NCBI GenBank assembly: GCA_018399285.1 | Contig: JAGYOW010000025.1 | Span: 1-47,150, forward strand | Reading direction: 5' to 3' | Source of the DNA: Desulfotignum sp. | GTDB taxonomy: Bacteria; Desulfobacterota; Desulfobacteria; Desulfobacterales; Desulfobacteraceae | Length of the DNA: 47,150 nt | Shown here: positions 32,530 to 42,752 of the stretch, piece after piece | Layout: every line of letters begins with the position of its first letter | How positions within the stretch are numbered: the stretch's first letter is position 1 | The notes under the pieces: generated by a model | Seen by the model: the letters and a program-made list of their open reading frames with translations, nothing else | Told to the model about the DNA's origin: nothing | Database searches by the model: none | Made by a program: the position numbers and the translations under genes

Positions 32530-34221
32530 ATGAAACAAACCTATGACTATATCATTATCGGCGGCGGGTCCGCCGGATGCGTGCTGGCCAACCGGCTCAG
32601 TAAAGATCCCTCGTGCAGCGTGCTGGTGCTGGAAGCCGGCCGGCCCGATTATATCTGGGATGTGTTCATCCACATGCCCGCCGGCCTGACCTTCCCCCTT
32701 GGCAACAAATTCTATGACTGGTGCTATGAAACCGAACCGGAACCGTTCATGCACCAGCGAAAGATTTTCCACGGCCGGGGCAAGGTCCTGGGAGGGTCCT
32801 CCTCCATTAACGGTATGATCTACATCCGGGGCAATGCCATGGACTACGAAAAATGGGCCAAGGCCCCGGGCATGGGACACTGGGATTATGCCCACAACCT
32901 GCCCTATTTCATCCGGGCGGAAAACCGGCTCAAGGGACAGGACCTGTACCACGGCACCCAGGGCCCGCTGATCCTGGAAACAGGCCCCTGCAAAAACCCG
33001 TTGTTCCAGGCATTTCTGGAATCAGCCCAGCAAGCCGGGTATCCGTTGACCGATGATGTGAATGGATATCAGCAGGAAGGGTTTGGGGCCTTTGACCGAA
33101 ACATCCACCGGGGCCGGCGCCTGTCCGCAGCCCGGGCCTACCTGCATCCTGTCCTCAAACAGCGGCCCAACCTGGACCTGGTGTGCCGGGCCTTGACCAC
33201 GAAAATCACTTTCAGCGGGAAAAAAGCCACCGGTGTGGAATTTGTCAAAGGCAAAGGCAACCGGGCCCGAACCGTGCAGGCCGGAGAGGTGATCTGCTGC
33301 GGCGGGGCCATCAATTCGCCCCAGATCCTCCAGCTGTCCGGGGTGGGCAATGCAGACGAACTGTCCGCCCTGGAAATTCCCGTAGTCCATGACCTGCCAG
33401 GTGTCGGCGAAAACCTCCAGGATCATCTAGAGGTGTATGTCCAGTATGCCAGCAAAAAACCGGTGTCCATGAATCCGGCTCTCAAATGGTGGAAAAAACC
33501 GTTCATCGGCTACAAATGGCTGTTCCACCGGTCCGGGGCCGCCGCCACCAACCATTTTGAGGCGGGGGGATTCATCCGGAGCAACCAGGATGTGGGCTAT
33601 CCCAATATCCAGTTCCATTTTCTGCCCCTGGCCATCCGGTATGACGGGTCCCGGCCCAGCCAGGACCACGGGTACCAGGTCCATGTGGGCCCCATGTACT
33701 CCAATGCCGTGGGGTCGGTGAAGATCACCTCCACAGATCCCCGAAAACACCCGGTCCTTCGGTTCAACTACCTTTCCACGGACCAGGACCGCAGGGAATG
33801 GGTGGAGGCGATCCGGTGCGCCAGAAAAATCATGAACCAGCCGGCATTCAAAGATTTCAATGCCGGCGAGACCTCACCGGGAAACCACATCCAGACCGAC
33901 GAGGATATCCTGGACTGGGTGGCCAAAGATGCGGAAACCGCGCTTCACCCCTCTTGCACGTGCAAGATGGGCACCGATGCCATGGCCGTGGTGGACCCCG
34001 CCTCAATGAAGGTTCACGGGGTGGAAAACCTGCGGGTGGTGGATGCCTCGGTCATGCCCTGCGTCACCAACGGCAACATCTACGCCCCCACCATGATGGT
34101 GGCGGAAAAAGCCTGCGACCTGATCCTTGGGAACACCCCGGAACCCCCCTCTTCCGCGGCCTTCTTCCGGCATGAAAAGGAACAGGCATCTCTGCCCATG
34201 CCCCCGAAAAAGTCAGATTAA
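32530..34221 (+). CDS. betA: Choline dehydrogenase-like GMC oxidoreductase (BetA)
   Basis: The 563-residue FAD enzyme opens with [20 protein letters not shown] and closely follows E. coli BetA along its length: [113 protein letters not shown] with the catalytic His, and [10 protein letters not shown]. BetA oxidises choline to betaine aldehyde, normally passing electrons to the respiratory chain. No NAD-dependent betaine aldehyde dehydrogenase (BetB) is adjacent; the operon carries an AOR instead. SD is AAAAGGAA. Confidence 0.9.
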   Translation: MKQTYDYIIIGGGSAGCVLANRLSKDPSCSVLVLEAGRPDYIWDVFIHMPAGLTFPLGNKFYDWCYETEPEPFMHQRKIFHGRGKVLGGSSSINGMIYIRGNAMDYEKWAKAPGMGHWDYAHNLPYFIRAENRLKGQDLYHGTQGPLILETGPCKNPLFQAFLESAQQAGYPLTDDVNGYQQEGFGAFDRNIHRGRRLSAARAYLHPVLKQRPNLDLVCRALTTKITFSGKKATGVEFVKGKGNRARTVQAGEVICCGGAINSPQILQLSGVGNADELSALEIPVVHDLPGVGENLQDHLEVYVQYASKKPVSMNPALKWWKKPFIGYKWLFHRSGAAATNHFEAGGFIRSNQDVGYPNIQFHFLPLAIRYDGSRPSQDHGYQVHVGPMYSNAVGSVKITSTDPRKHPVLRFNYLSTDQDRREWVEAIRCARKIMNQPAFKDFNAGETSPGNHIQTDEDILDWVAKDAETALHPSCTCKMGTDAMAVVDPASMKVHGVENLRVVDASVMPCVTNGNIYAPTMMVAEKACDLILGNTPEPPSSAAFFRHEKEQASLPMPPKKSD

Positions 34222-34298
34222 TCCATGACCCTCGGCCCGGCCTGAATGTATTCACCCTGGACCGACTGGGGCCGAAAACCACGGCTGCTTCGTCCCGA

Positions 34299-34676
34299 TC
34301 AGATCCTGGCCGTCAAAGAGGCATCGGTGTCCCAGAAAACGCCCGCACCCCAGAACAGTTTCTTGTCCAGGGCTGAGGTCATGATCTGCACTCCCATATT
34401 GCGGTCGGGAGAAAAGACATTGGGCAGACCCCGCTCCAGAAAGGTGATGTATTTGGAACTGGTCTGCTCCTCCAAGGAGAAGGGCTATTTCTGATGGCTG
34501 ATGCGGATTTTGTCAACGACCGGAATATCGGTCAGACCGGGACAGAGATCCTTGGCCGTGACCTTGTCACCGGCAAAGTCGAACTGGGCCTTGTACTCGG
34601 CCACCCAGCTTAATGGAGAAATTGCCGTCCGGGCTCTCCGCGCTGAGGCTGTTTTTCCATATGACTTGATATCCAT
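34299..34676 (-). pseudogene. Remnant of a phosphate-selective porin (OprO/OprP type)
   Basis: The reverse strand reads WVAEYKAQFDFAGDKVTAKD, GLTDIPVVDKIRISHQK, a TAG, then in the same frame [40 protein letters not shown] and [12 protein letters not shown] to a TGA. This matches the central strands of Porin_O_P proteins (KxxFSLEExTSSxxITFMER...APGRNxG). Both the N-terminal and C-terminal portions are missing, and an internal stop interrupts it, so it is a decayed fragment. It lies convergent to betA. Confidence 0.65.
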
Positions 34677-34881
34677 AGTGATATTGACACCTTTGCCAGT
34701 GATGATAAAGTACAGGCCTATTATCCCAATGTAACAATCAACCTGGCCCCGGGCATATTTTTGGTACCGGAAATCGAGTGGTTTGACTGAAAAAAACCAA
34801 TGATACACAAACCACCTATTACTGCACCAAGTGACAGATCAATTTTTAATCATAACTATTTTATGCCACAACAATATCTGA

Positions 34882-34919
34882 ATCCATGCAGGACTGACTG
34901 TAACATGTTCTGCATGGAT
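34882..34919. repeat. Perfect 10-bp inverted repeat downstream of the PPOX-fold gene
   Basis: ATCCATGCAG and CTGCATGGAT enclose 18 bases, just after the stop at 34922. It may end or protect the transcript. No T-run follows. The rest of the 245-base gap 34677-34921 holds no gene I can support. Confidence 0.5.
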
Positions 34920-34921
34920 AA

Positions 34922-35374
34922 TCATCCCTGTTTACCGGTCATCTCATGGATAGTCACCTGGACCACGGCAGTTTTTGCCAGCTTATCTTCCGGATAGTCA
35001 AAGGACCGGCCTGAATAATGGGCCATGATGATATCCAGGCCGGCTTTTTTTTCCGCCGGGGTGTCCAGAATCCGGGCCGTCCCCGTGCCGATGACGCTTT
35101 TGAACGATACATTCCAGTCACAGGGGGAAGCCGCCTTGTTCATCTTTACCATTTCGTCCACTTCAAAACAGACATGAGGATCTGCCTTGAGCACATCGAT
35201 TTTCCGTCCCTCCGGGGCACTGTGAAAATACAGAGCTCCGTCCCCGTAACCGAAATTCAACGGCACCACATAAGGGTGCCCCTGGTCCACCATAGCCAGG
35301 CGGCAGATCTGTGCCTGTGCCAGGATCTGTTCCATCTGTTTTTTATCTGTGATCTGTTTTTCCTTTCGCCGCAT
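34922..35374 (-). CDS. Pyridoxamine 5'-phosphate oxidase-fold flavoprotein (NimA-like)
   Basis: The 150-residue protein has the FMN-binding split-barrel pattern AQICRLAMVDQGHPYVVPLN, GYGDGALYFHSAPEGRKIDV and VCFEVDE, with VSFKSVIGTGTARIL later. This is the NimA-like subgroup, often annotated as 5-nitroimidazole resistance protein; its natural substrate is unknown. The start at the second of two nearby ATGs (35374) has AAGGAGG seven bases upstream; earlier in-frame ATGs are less well placed. Confidence 0.85.
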   Translation of the reverse strand: MRRKEKQITDKKQMEQILAQAQICRLAMVDQGHPYVVPLNFGYGDGALYFHSAPEGRKIDVLKADPHVCFEVDEMVKMNKAASPCDWNVSFKSVIGTGTARILDTPAEKKAGLDIIMAHYSGRSFDYPEDKLAKTAVVQVTIHEMTGKQG

Positions 35375-35459
35375 CCGCATTCCTCCTTTGCTCATCACAT
35401 GTTCTGGAGCAGAAAAAAATTATCACACCCTGACATGAACTGCACACAAAAAATGGGCT

Positions 35460-38072
35460 TCAACCACTTTTTTTCAGCAGCATCAACGGCCGTGTTTTCA
35501 AAATTTTTCCGGCAGCGGCCACGGCCGTGGCCATGCAGATCAACGTGGTCAGTATCAGAATGCCCAGCAGATACCCGATGTCCAGGGCCCAGAGGCTGTC
35601 AAAAAAATACCAGGCAATGGCCCGGGAAAACCCGGCACTGAGTATCACGGCCACCAGGGCCGCAGCAAAGCCCAGGCTGCCGAATTCCAGAAGACTGATG
35701 CGCCGGATATCGCTGAATCCGGTCCCCAGCACCTTGAGCAGGTTGGTCTGGGCCGCCTGGCGCCGGGCCTGGTGCCGGGCAATGGAAAAAATGGATACCA
35801 GGCCGGCGGCAATGGCCAGCCAGGCCATGAACCGCACAGAAATGGACAGCCGGTCCGCAATAAAGGTCAATGTGGTGATCATCTGGGTGACATCGATAAT
35901 GGAAATATTGGGAAAGGCCTGCACAATTTTGTTTTTCAAACCAGGCCGCTGATCCGGCGGCACCTGGGCCACAGCTCCCAGCCAGGTTTTGGGCGCATTG
36001 TTCAGAACCCCGTTCTGGAACAGCAGAAAAAAATTGGGCTGGAAACTGTTCCACCGGACCTTGCGGATATTGTGAATCCGGCCTTCCAAAACCATCCCCT
36101 GGATGTCGAACCGCATGGTATCGCCGATCACCAGATCATGGTCCTGAGCAAATGAGTTGGCCACGGAAATTTCAAACAAAGTTTGTGATCCGTACTTCCA
36201 GGGGTCTGATGACAGAGGCGGTCCCTGCACAATGGTTTCAGACGGGTCCAGATCGGCCCGATACGAAAAATTATGTTCCGTCCGCCGGGGCCGACCACTG
36301 GATTCCCGGTTGTCTTCCCGGGTATGAAAAGGAGTATCATTGACCGCAAGAATCCGGCCCCGGACCATGGGGGACAGATTTTCCAGGTTCCCCGGGTGAT
36401 CCTGCATGAAGGTTTCCAGATCGCCGGTCTGGTCATCCTGGATATCCATGAGAAAGAACACCGGGATCTTCAACCCTTCCGGCCGCTGGATCTCGGTCTG
36501 AAGTCCTTTTTGCACCTGGGGAATCAGGCTGATGAGAAATACGCCCATGGCAATGGTGACAAAGCAGGCCAGGGATGCGCCCATGTGGCGGTACAGATTC
36601 AGAAACGCCAGTTTGCGCACCAGGTGGCGGGTATGGGCCAGGCGCCGGCACCATCCAGCCCCCAGCCATCCGGCCAGGGCAAAAATAACAAGGGCCAGGG
36701 CAAATCCGGCCGTGAACACCAGTCCGTTGGCCGGCGATCCCCCCACCAGCATGGCCCCGGCAACAAACCAGATTCCCCCCGGCAGGAATGCCGCGGCCCG
36801 CCACCACGGGTTCACCCCTTTGTCAGCCGCACTCCCCTGCAACAGCAGCAGCGGTTTGATGGACAGCAGATTCACCAGCACGGGCAAACAGAACACCAGG
36901 CTGCCCAGACCGCCCAGCCCCAGGGCCATGCCGGCGGTCGCCAGATCCATGTTCAGGACAATCCCTTCGGGCACCAGGCCTTTGAGCATCCACGGGAAGG
37001 CCGGCAGCAGCAGCCATGCGCCGGCAAGGGCCATGACCGCAGCCAGCAAACCCAGAAAAATCAACTGGGCAAACAGAAATGCACACACCCCGGACCGCCG
37101 GGCCCCCAGGCTCATGAGCACGGCGATCTCTTTGTGTTTTCCCCCCAGAAACCCCCGGAACAGAAAAGCGGCAGCCATCCCGGCCAGAAACAGGGCCACC
37201 AGGGAAACCAGGGCCATGTACCCGGCAAAATATCCCGTGACCCGGGACAGGCTCTGGCTGACATCCCGGCTGTCCCGGACCCGGATCCGGGGCTGATCCG
37301 GGGACAGACCGGCAAAACCTGAACGCAGCGCCTGCGTCAGGGCCGGCACATCCGTTCCCGGCGGCATCCCGCAATAAATATGATACCGCACCCGGGCCCC
37401 GAACCCCAGCAGTCCGGTGTCTGCCACCTGATTCGCCCCCACATAGATTTTAGGCGCCAGTTCCAGGGTGGTCAGGGCCTTGTCCGGATCATCGACAAAA
37501 AAACCGGCCACGGTAAACGGGGTGTTTCCCAGGGTCAGGGTTTGGGGTGAGGGCGGGGCGGAATCGCCCGGCGGGACGGCTTTCCGGCCGGAATCATCCT
37601 GAAGACCGTCCCTGGGATCGGCATGATCCCGGATGCCCAGGGTCACCGCCGTATCCCGGGACATGAACACGCTGGGGGACTGATGAATGGCACTCCGATG
37701 GGTGCCGGGGTCCAGGGCAAACCCGCCGTAAAGCGGATATCTGTCATCCACGGCCATCACCTGCACCAGCCGGGTGGTGTCCCGGGTCTGCACCATGGTG
37801 AAAAACCGGATCACTTCCGACACCTGCACATCCGGTCCCAGCACCTGGTGCATCACCTCTTTTTCCGCCGGGGTGAACGGGGCATTGGCCGTGACCACCA
37901 GATCGGCCGTCAGAATATTGCGTAAATTGTCATCCAGATGCTGATTCAAAGACCGGCTGAAACTCTGGACGGCCACAAACCCGCACAGTCCCACAGCCAG
38001 GTTGGCCGTGAAAAACAAAGAAAATCCTTTGTTGCGGAGCAGTTCCCGAAAAGCCAGACGAATCCACAGCAT
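35460..38072 (-). CDS. FtsX-like ABC transporter permease (YbbP type)
   Basis: The 870-residue protein has an N-terminal membrane helix ([21 protein letters not shown]), a large extracytoplasmic MacB-like domain, a block of helices at about 270-490 and a C-terminal FtsX domain with four helices ending GKILKTRPLMLLKK. This two-FtsX-domain layout is that of YbbP. With the ATPase it likely extracts lipophilic substrates or lipoproteins from the membrane; the actual substrate is unknown. Its ATG overlaps the ATPase stop as TGATG. Confidence 0.88.
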   Translation of the reverse strand: MLWIRLAFRELLRNKGFSLFFTANLAVGLCGFVAVQSFSRSLNQHLDDNLRNILTADLVVTANAPFTPAEKEVMHQVLGPDVQVSEVIRFFTMVQTRDTTRLVQVMAVDDRYPLYGGFALDPGTHRSAIHQSPSVFMSRDTAVTLGIRDHADPRDGLQDDSGRKAVPPGDSAPPSPQTLTLGNTPFTVAGFFVDDPDKALTTLELAPKIYVGANQVADTGLLGFGARVRYHIYCGMPPGTDVPALTQALRSGFAGLSPDQPRIRVRDSRDVSQSLSRVTGYFAGYMALVSLVALFLAGMAAAFLFRGFLGGKHKEIAVLMSLGARRSGVCAFLFAQLIFLGLLAAVMALAGAWLLLPAFPWMLKGLVPEGIVLNMDLATAGMALGLGGLGSLVFCLPVLVNLLSIKPLLLLQGSAADKGVNPWWRAAAFLPGGIWFVAGAMLVGGSPANGLVFTAGFALALVIFALAGWLGAGWCRRLAHTRHLVRKLAFLNLYRHMGASLACFVTIAMGVFLISLIPQVQKGLQTEIQRPEGLKIPVFFLMDIQDDQTGDLETFMQDHPGNLENLSPMVRGRILAVNDTPFHTREDNRESSGRPRRTEHNFSYRADLDPSETIVQGPPLSSDPWKYGSQTLFEISVANSFAQDHDLVIGDTMRFDIQGMVLEGRIHNIRKVRWNSFQPNFFLLFQNGVLNNAPKTWLGAVAQVPPDQRPGLKNKIVQAFPNISIIDVTQMITTLTFIADRLSISVRFMAWLAIAAGLVSIFSIARHQARRQAAQTNLLKVLGTGFSDIRRISLLEFGSLGFAAALVAVILSAGFSRAIAWYFFDSLWALDIGYLLGILILTTLICMATAVAAAGKILKTRPLMLLKKSG

Positions 38073-38740
38073 CAGGCAAGGGTTCCCCGGGACAGAATTT
38101 TTGTTTCCCGGCACCGGGCTGCCAGATCCTGATTGTGGGTCACCACCACCAGGGTTTTGCGCCGGGTTTCCACCAGGTTGAACAGCAGATCCGCCACTTT
38201 TTTGCCCGTGTCCGTGTCCAGGTTGCCCGTGGGTTCATCCGCCAGGATCAGGGCCGGTTCCACGATCAATGCCCTGGCAATGGCCACCCGCTGGCATTCT
38301 CCGCCGGACAGCTGGCCCGGCAGATGACGAGCCCGGTGGGTGAGCCCCACCTGTTCCAGCAGGGACTGGGTGCGCTCGTGAATCCGGTCCTGCCTCAGAA
38401 TCTCCAGGGGCAGGGAGATGTTTTCAGCGGCTGTCTGATGGGGCATGAGGTGAAAGGATTGAAAAATCATGCTGATGCTGGCAGCCCGGTACCGGGTCAG
38501 GGCGGCTTCGTCCAGGGTGCAGATATCGATGCCGTTCACCCGGATTTCGCCGGCATCCGGGATGTCCAGGCCGGCGATCAAAGACAGAAGCGTGGTCTTG
38601 CCGCTGCCGGAATGGCCCGTGATAGCCAGGGTGTTGCCGGCTTCCAGAGAAAACCCCACCTGGTTGAGTACCATCACCCGGCCCGTATCCGGCAGGTGAA
38701 AGGATTTGTCCACGCCTGACAGTTCCAGCATCACAGACAC
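38072..38740 (-). CDS. ABC transporter ATP-binding protein (YbbA/LolD type)
   Basis: The 222-residue ATPase has Walker [10 protein letters not shown], signature [15 protein letters not shown], Walker [13 protein letters not shown] and switch His VVVTHNQD. It belongs to the MacB/LolD group. It overlaps the lipase-like gene upstream by 10 bases and the permease by one, so the three genes are one operon, as in tesA-ybbA-ybbP of Escherichia coli. Confidence 0.92.
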   Translation of the reverse strand: MSVMLELSGVDKSFHLPDTGRVMVLNQVGFSLEAGNTLAITGHSGSGKTTLLSLIAGLDIPDAGEIRVNGIDICTLDEAALTRYRAASISMIFQSFHLMPHQTAAENISLPLEILRQDRIHERTQSLLEQVGLTHRARHLPGQLSGGECQRVAIARALIVEPALILADEPTGNLDTDTGKKVADLLFNLVETRRKTLVVVTHNQDLAARCRETKILSRGTLA

Positions 38741-39414
38741 TCCAGGATGTAGGGCAGGACCGTGCGGGCGATCTGCTGATGGCCGGCGGCATTGGGATGA
38801 ACCCCGTCCGCCTGGTTCATGGTTGCCTCCCCGCCCACCTGGTCCAGCAGAAAAGGGATCAGCCGGATCTGATGTTTTTCAGCCAGGTCCCTGAAGGTCT
38901 CCCGGAACTGCCGGGTGTAGTCCGGCCCGTAATTGGGCGGGATCTCCATGCCTGCCAGGATCACGCACATCTGATTTTCCAGGGCCAGGGCAATGGTGTC
39001 ATCCAGGTTGTCTGCCATATTTTCCAAAGACAGGCCTCGCAAACCGTCGTTGGCTCCCAAAGCCAGCATCAGCACATGGGGCGTGGCTGCCAGGTGCCAT
39101 TTGAGCCGGGATGCGGCCCCGGCCGTGGTGGCCCCGCTGATGCCGCCGTTAATGATCTTCACATCCGTGTGGCCCTGCTGTTTGAGGCGTTCTCCCACCA
39201 GAGCGGGATAGGCCTGGTCTTTTTCAACGCCAAGGCCCGCAGTCAGGGAATCGCCTAAAAACAGCACCCGGATGTCATCGGCCCGGGCATGGGTCAGTCC
39301 CAGCGCCAGCCACAGGCAGATCCCTGCGGTCACCCCGTACAGCCACTTCCTGTGTCTGCATTTACTGCGGTATATCCATCGGCTGTGCATCATTGATATT
39401 CGCTCCGTCATCAT
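38731..39414 (-). CDS. tesA: Periplasmic SGNH/GDSL esterase (TesA type, arylesterase)
   Basis: The 227-residue protein has an N-terminal signal segment (about 25-46), then block I FLGDSLTAGLG with the catalytic Ser, block II NGGISGATTAG, block III LALGANDGLRG and block V ADGVHPNAAGH with Asp and His. This is the complete SGNH hydrolase set of TesA/arylesterases. It probably hydrolyses acyl esters or thioesters in the periplasm and is coupled to the ABC pair downstream. Confidence 0.9.
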   Translation of the reverse strand: MMTERISMMHSRWIYRSKCRHRKWLYGVTAGICLWLALGLTHARADDIRVLFLGDSLTAGLGVEKDQAYPALVGERLKQQGHTDVKIINGGISGATTAGAASRLKWHLAATPHVLMLALGANDGLRGLSLENMADNLDDTIALALENQMCVILAGMEIPPNYGPDYTRQFRETFRDLAEKHQIRLIPFLLDQVGGEATMNQADGVHPNAAGHQQIARTVLPYILECL

Positions 39415-39430
39415 TCATACATATGCCATT

Positions 39431-39459
39431 AAAATGCGCAACAAAACGCGGGGTGTCAA
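39431..39459 (-). promoter_or_regulatory. Possible sigma-70 promoter of the tesA operon
   Basis: TTGACA and CATTTT on the reverse strand are 17 bases apart, about 20 bases before the annotated ATG. The -35 is perfect and the -10 weak. Confidence 0.4.
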
Positions 39460-39649
39460 ATAAAATACCGAAATAATGTTCGGATTTTCCGAAAAGGCCA
39501 GGGCCGGTTGGCATCAGGCCGCCCCTGGCTCGGTTTTACTAAACCCCCGAAACCCAATACCCAGTCCATGTCCGTTCTTGTTTTCCCCTCTTACCTGTGT
39601 TACCAGTAAATTGTTCAATCGCAGGAACAAATCATTGCCGGAGGCCGAC

Positions 39650-40063
39650 ATGGCAGAAAAAGACATCCGTTGGATACAACGCTACAGCAATTATTCAAAA
39701 GCCCTTGGGCAACTCGCCAGATTCATCGAAAAAAAAGAGTTGAATGAACTGGAAAAACAGGGCTTGATCCAGGCGTTTGAATATACCTATGAACTGGCCT
39801 GGAACACCATCAAAGATTATTTTGAAGACCAGGGTGAAACCGGCATTCACGGCAGCCGGGATGCCTTCCGCCTGGCTTTCAGGCGCGGCCTGATTGAAAA
39901 CGGCCAGGCATGGATGGACATGATCAAAAGCCGCACCCTGACCACACACACCTACAATCAGGAAGTGGCGGATGCCATTGCAGATGCGGTTTTCAACACC
40001 TATTATCCTGAATTCATCCGGCTTGAAAAGACATTTCAGACACTGAAAGACAAGGCTAACTGA
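39650..40063 (+). CDS. HI0074-type nucleotidyltransferase substrate-binding protein
   Basis: The 137-residue helical protein reads RWIQRYSNYSKALGQLARFI, LIQAFEYTYELAWNTIKDYF, RDAFRLAFRRGLI and SRTLTTHTYNQEVADAI, the pattern of the HI0074 (NTP-transferase substrate-binding, HEPN-like) family. The start at 39650 follows CCGGAGG; a frame reaching 39476 lacks support. It forms a pair with the nucleotidyltransferase gene, sharing TGATG. Such pairs behave as toxin-antitoxin-like modules in some systems. Confidence 0.88.
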   Translation: MAEKDIRWIQRYSNYSKALGQLARFIEKKELNELEKQGLIQAFEYTYELAWNTIKDYFEDQGETGIHGSRDAFRLAFRRGLIENGQAWMDMIKSRTLTTHTYNQEVADAIADAVFNTYYPEFIRLEKTFQTLKDKAN

Positions 40064-40398
40064 TGTCCCGCTTCGGACTCAAACAGGCAGATTCGGATCA
40101 GATACGCGCGGTGTTTTCCCGATATCCGCAGGTCAGAAAAGCGGTGCTGTATGGATCACGCGCCATGGGAAACTACAAAACCGGCTCTGACATCGACCTG
40201 ACCCTCTGCGGTAAAGACGATCTGACGCTGGATATCCTCTACGGCATCATGGAAGATCTTGACAACCTGCTTTTGCCTTACACCTTTGATCTGTCCATTT
40301 TCAACCATATCAATGATCCGGACATGATTTCCCACATCAACCGCGTGGGCTGTACATTTTACAAACAAAAAGACAATCGATCATTCCAGGCCGATTGA
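40063..40398 (+). CDS. Minimal nucleotidyltransferase (HI0073/MNT type)
   Basis: The 111-residue protein contains VLYGSRAMGNYKTGSDIDLT, the nucleotidyltransferase motif GSxxxG...SDIDL, and a third acidic residue in FDLSIF. It is the catalytic partner of the HI0074-type protein upstream, and may transfer nucleotides to protein or RNA. Confidence 0.88.
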   Translation: MSRFGLKQADSDQIRAVFSRYPQVRKAVLYGSRAMGNYKTGSDIDLTLCGKDDLTLDILYGIMEDLDNLLLPYTFDLSIFNHINDPDMISHINRVGCTFYKQKDNRSFQAD

Positions 40399-40436
40399 CA
40401 AAAAGGACTGACGCTTTCGTCCCATACAATTTTTGC

Positions 40437-40494
40437 TTGACATCGCCGGAGAATCCAATTACTTAATCATAAATTTGATTATATTTTTAATCAA
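40437..40494 (+). promoter_or_regulatory. Promoter-like box and AT-rich palindrome before the second AOR
   Basis: TTGACA at 40437-40442 is followed by a weak -10 (TACTTA, 17 bases on). Downstream, TTGATTA-TATTTT-TAATCAA (40475-40494) is a 7-bp inverted repeat that could be an operator. The AOR ATG is at 40530 behind GGAGG. Confidence 0.45.
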
Positions 40495-40529
40495 AAAGAT
40501 TCTTTTTACCAAAAGCGGAGGCAGATGCC

Positions 40530-42346
40530 ATGCATGGCTGGATGGAAAAATACTGAGAGTGGTTTGACAACGCAACAATGCAGCACACAACCCTGGACGA
40601 AAATCCTCAAGGATTATATCGGCGGCCGGGGTATAGGGGACTTATTTTGAACAAGAAGGAGATCCCCAGGCGGATCCGCTGTCTGCCGGCAATCCGATGA
40701 TCATGGCCACCGGTCCTTTGACCGGAACCGGAACCTTCCGAAGGGCGCGGTACATGGTGATGACAAAATCGCCTGACCGGAGCGGTCACCTGTTCCAACT
40801 CCGGGGGCATGTTTCCACGGAGTTCAAGCGAACCGGGTTTGATGCGATCATTTTCACGGGAAAATCCGATAAACCCGTATATCTGTGGATCGATCACGGC
40901 ACAGCCGGAACTGAGATCCGCCGACCATTTATGGGAAAGACACCCACAGACCACAGACCAGCTTTTGGCTGAAACCCATGCCCAGGCCCGGGTGGCGTGT
41001 ATCGGCCCGGCCGGGGAAAACAGGTCCTGTTTGCCTCCATCATGAACGACAAGAACCGGGCCGCCGGCCGGTCCGGCGTCGGGGCGGTCATGGGGAGCAA
41101 ACATCTCAAGGCCGTGGTGATCAAAGGAAAAGGCCGGATTCCTATGGCAGACCCGGACCGGTTCAAACAGGTCAACAAACAGGTGCTGGACACGTTCCGG
41201 GAGGGGGTTGAAAAAACCCCGCTGGGACTGACCGTCAACGGAACCGCCGGTGTGGTCATGGCCACCCAGAACTTTGGCGTGCTGCCCACCAAAAACTGGC
41301 AGCAGGGCACGTTTGACGGATGGGAAAAAATTGACGGCCAGGAACTGACCCGGCGGTATCTGAAAAAAAATTCAGCCTGCTATGGATGCCCCATCGGGTG
41401 CGGCCGCCTGACCCGGGTGACGGACGCCGGATTTGAAGGTGAAGGTGAGGGCCCGGAATATGAAACCCTGTACGCCATGGGTTCCAACTGCATGATCGAC
41501 AATCTGGGTGCCATCACCAAGGCCAACTATATCTGCAATGAAATGGGCATGGACACCATCACCATGGGGGCCACCATCGCCTGTGCCATGGAACTGGTGG
41601 ACCGCGGGTACCTCAGTGAAGACCGGGTGGGCCGGTCTCTTCAATGGGGAGATGCCGGGGCCCTGGTGGAACTGACCCGGATGACGGCCGCGCGGGAAGG
41701 ATTCGGGGATGAACTGGCCCTTGGCAGCTTCCGGCTGGCTGAAAAATACGGTCATCCGGAACTGGCGCCGGTTTCCAAAAAACAGGAATTTCCCGGGTAT
41801 GAACCCAGGGGGGCCCAGGCCATGGGGCTGGCCTATGCCACTTCCCCCATCGGGGGTTCCCACATGCGCGGCGACCCCGCCTATTTTGAACTGTTCAGCG
41901 TGCCCCAGCCCATGGATCCCCATATCTGGGAAGGCAAAGCCAAAGTCACCGCAGCGTTCCAGAATCTGTCCGCCATTATCGATGCCGCGGGACTGTGCAT
42001 TTTCTTTGCCGTCCGGAACCTGGCGGCAAAAGACCTGGGCGTGGCCCCCACGGGCATTCTGGAATACCTGAACGCCGCCACGGGCAGTGACTATACCCTG
42101 GAAGAACTCATGCAGGCAGGAGAACGGATCATCAATGCGGAACGAATTTTTCTGACCCATGCCGGGTTTTCCAGAAAGGATGATACCCTGCCTGACCGGC
42201 TGACAAAAGTTCCCATGCCGGACGGTCCGGCCAAAGGCCTGGTCTGCCATCTGGAGGAAATGCTGGATGAGTATTATGAGGTCCGCGGCTGGAACCGTGA
42301 CGGCATCCCGGAAACAAAAACCCTTGAACGCCTGGACCTGGCGTGA
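40530..42346 (+). pseudogene. aor: Second tungsten aldehyde ferredoxin oxidoreductase, frameshifted in its first third
   Basis: From about 41040 the frame is open and AOR-like: AAGRSGVGAVMGSKHLKAVV, the cluster motif CYGCPIGC, and a C-terminal VRGWNRDGIPETKTLERLDL. The first 500 bases contain the expected N-terminus only when frames are stitched (MHGW, GKILRV, LTTQQCSTQP, ILKDYIGGRG, MIMATGPLTGTGTF, FDAIIFTGKSDKPVYLWID), with several single-base shifts between 40540 and 41030. It is therefore a decaying gene or an unreliable stretch. It differs from the first AOR (different substrate-pocket sequence) and is followed by a MoaD-like gene. Confidence 0.8.
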
Positions 42347-42361
42347 CGGGCTGACCCCCCC

Positions 42362-42595
42362 ATGGAGATTGAACTCAGGCTGTATGGCGGGCTGAACCGG
42401 TATGCTCCGAACGGACAAACCTGTTCAGCCTGCCTTGTGGCCCCGTCTGCAACGATCAGCGTTGCGGTCACCCGCCTGGGTATCCCCGGCACCGTTCATA
42501 TCACCGTCCTGCGTAACGGCCGGCGGGAGGACATGTCCACCCGCCTTGAACCCGGAGACATCCTGACCCTGCTGCCGCAAATCGACGGCGGTTAA
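42362..42595 (+). CDS. MoaD/ThiS-family sulfur carrier protein
   Basis: The 77-residue protein begins [14 protein letters not shown] and ends [16 protein letters not shown] with the C-terminal diglycine used for thiocarboxylation. It belongs to the MoaD-like group often encoded with AORs and thought to support tungstopterin synthesis. It lies 15 bases after the AOR stop. Confidence 0.85.
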   Translation: MEIELRLYGGLNRYAPNGQTCSACLVAPSATISVAVTRLGIPGTVHITVLRNGRREDMSTRLEPGDILTLLPQIDGG

Positions 42596-42599
42596 ACAC

Positions 42600-42720
42600 C
42601 GACCATTCCTGGAGCTTGAACACGCAGTGCTTGAGGATGCCTGTTTCATCGCCCGCCATCTCTACCCGAGCATCGATTTTTATTCAGGCATCACGCTGCG
42701 GGTCATCCGCATCCCCAAAC
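42600..42720 (+). pseudogene. Citrate synthase C-terminal fragment
   Basis: One frame reads [20 protein letters not shown] then [17 protein letters not shown], matching the citrate synthase C-terminal region (LYPNVDFYSGI...). Only about 40 codons remain, without a start. It lies directly after the MoaD-like gene and before a terminator, so it is a scrap of a former gene. Confidence 0.65.
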
Positions 42721-42752
42721 AGAGTAGAAAATTCAGTCAAGCCCGGTTCTGC

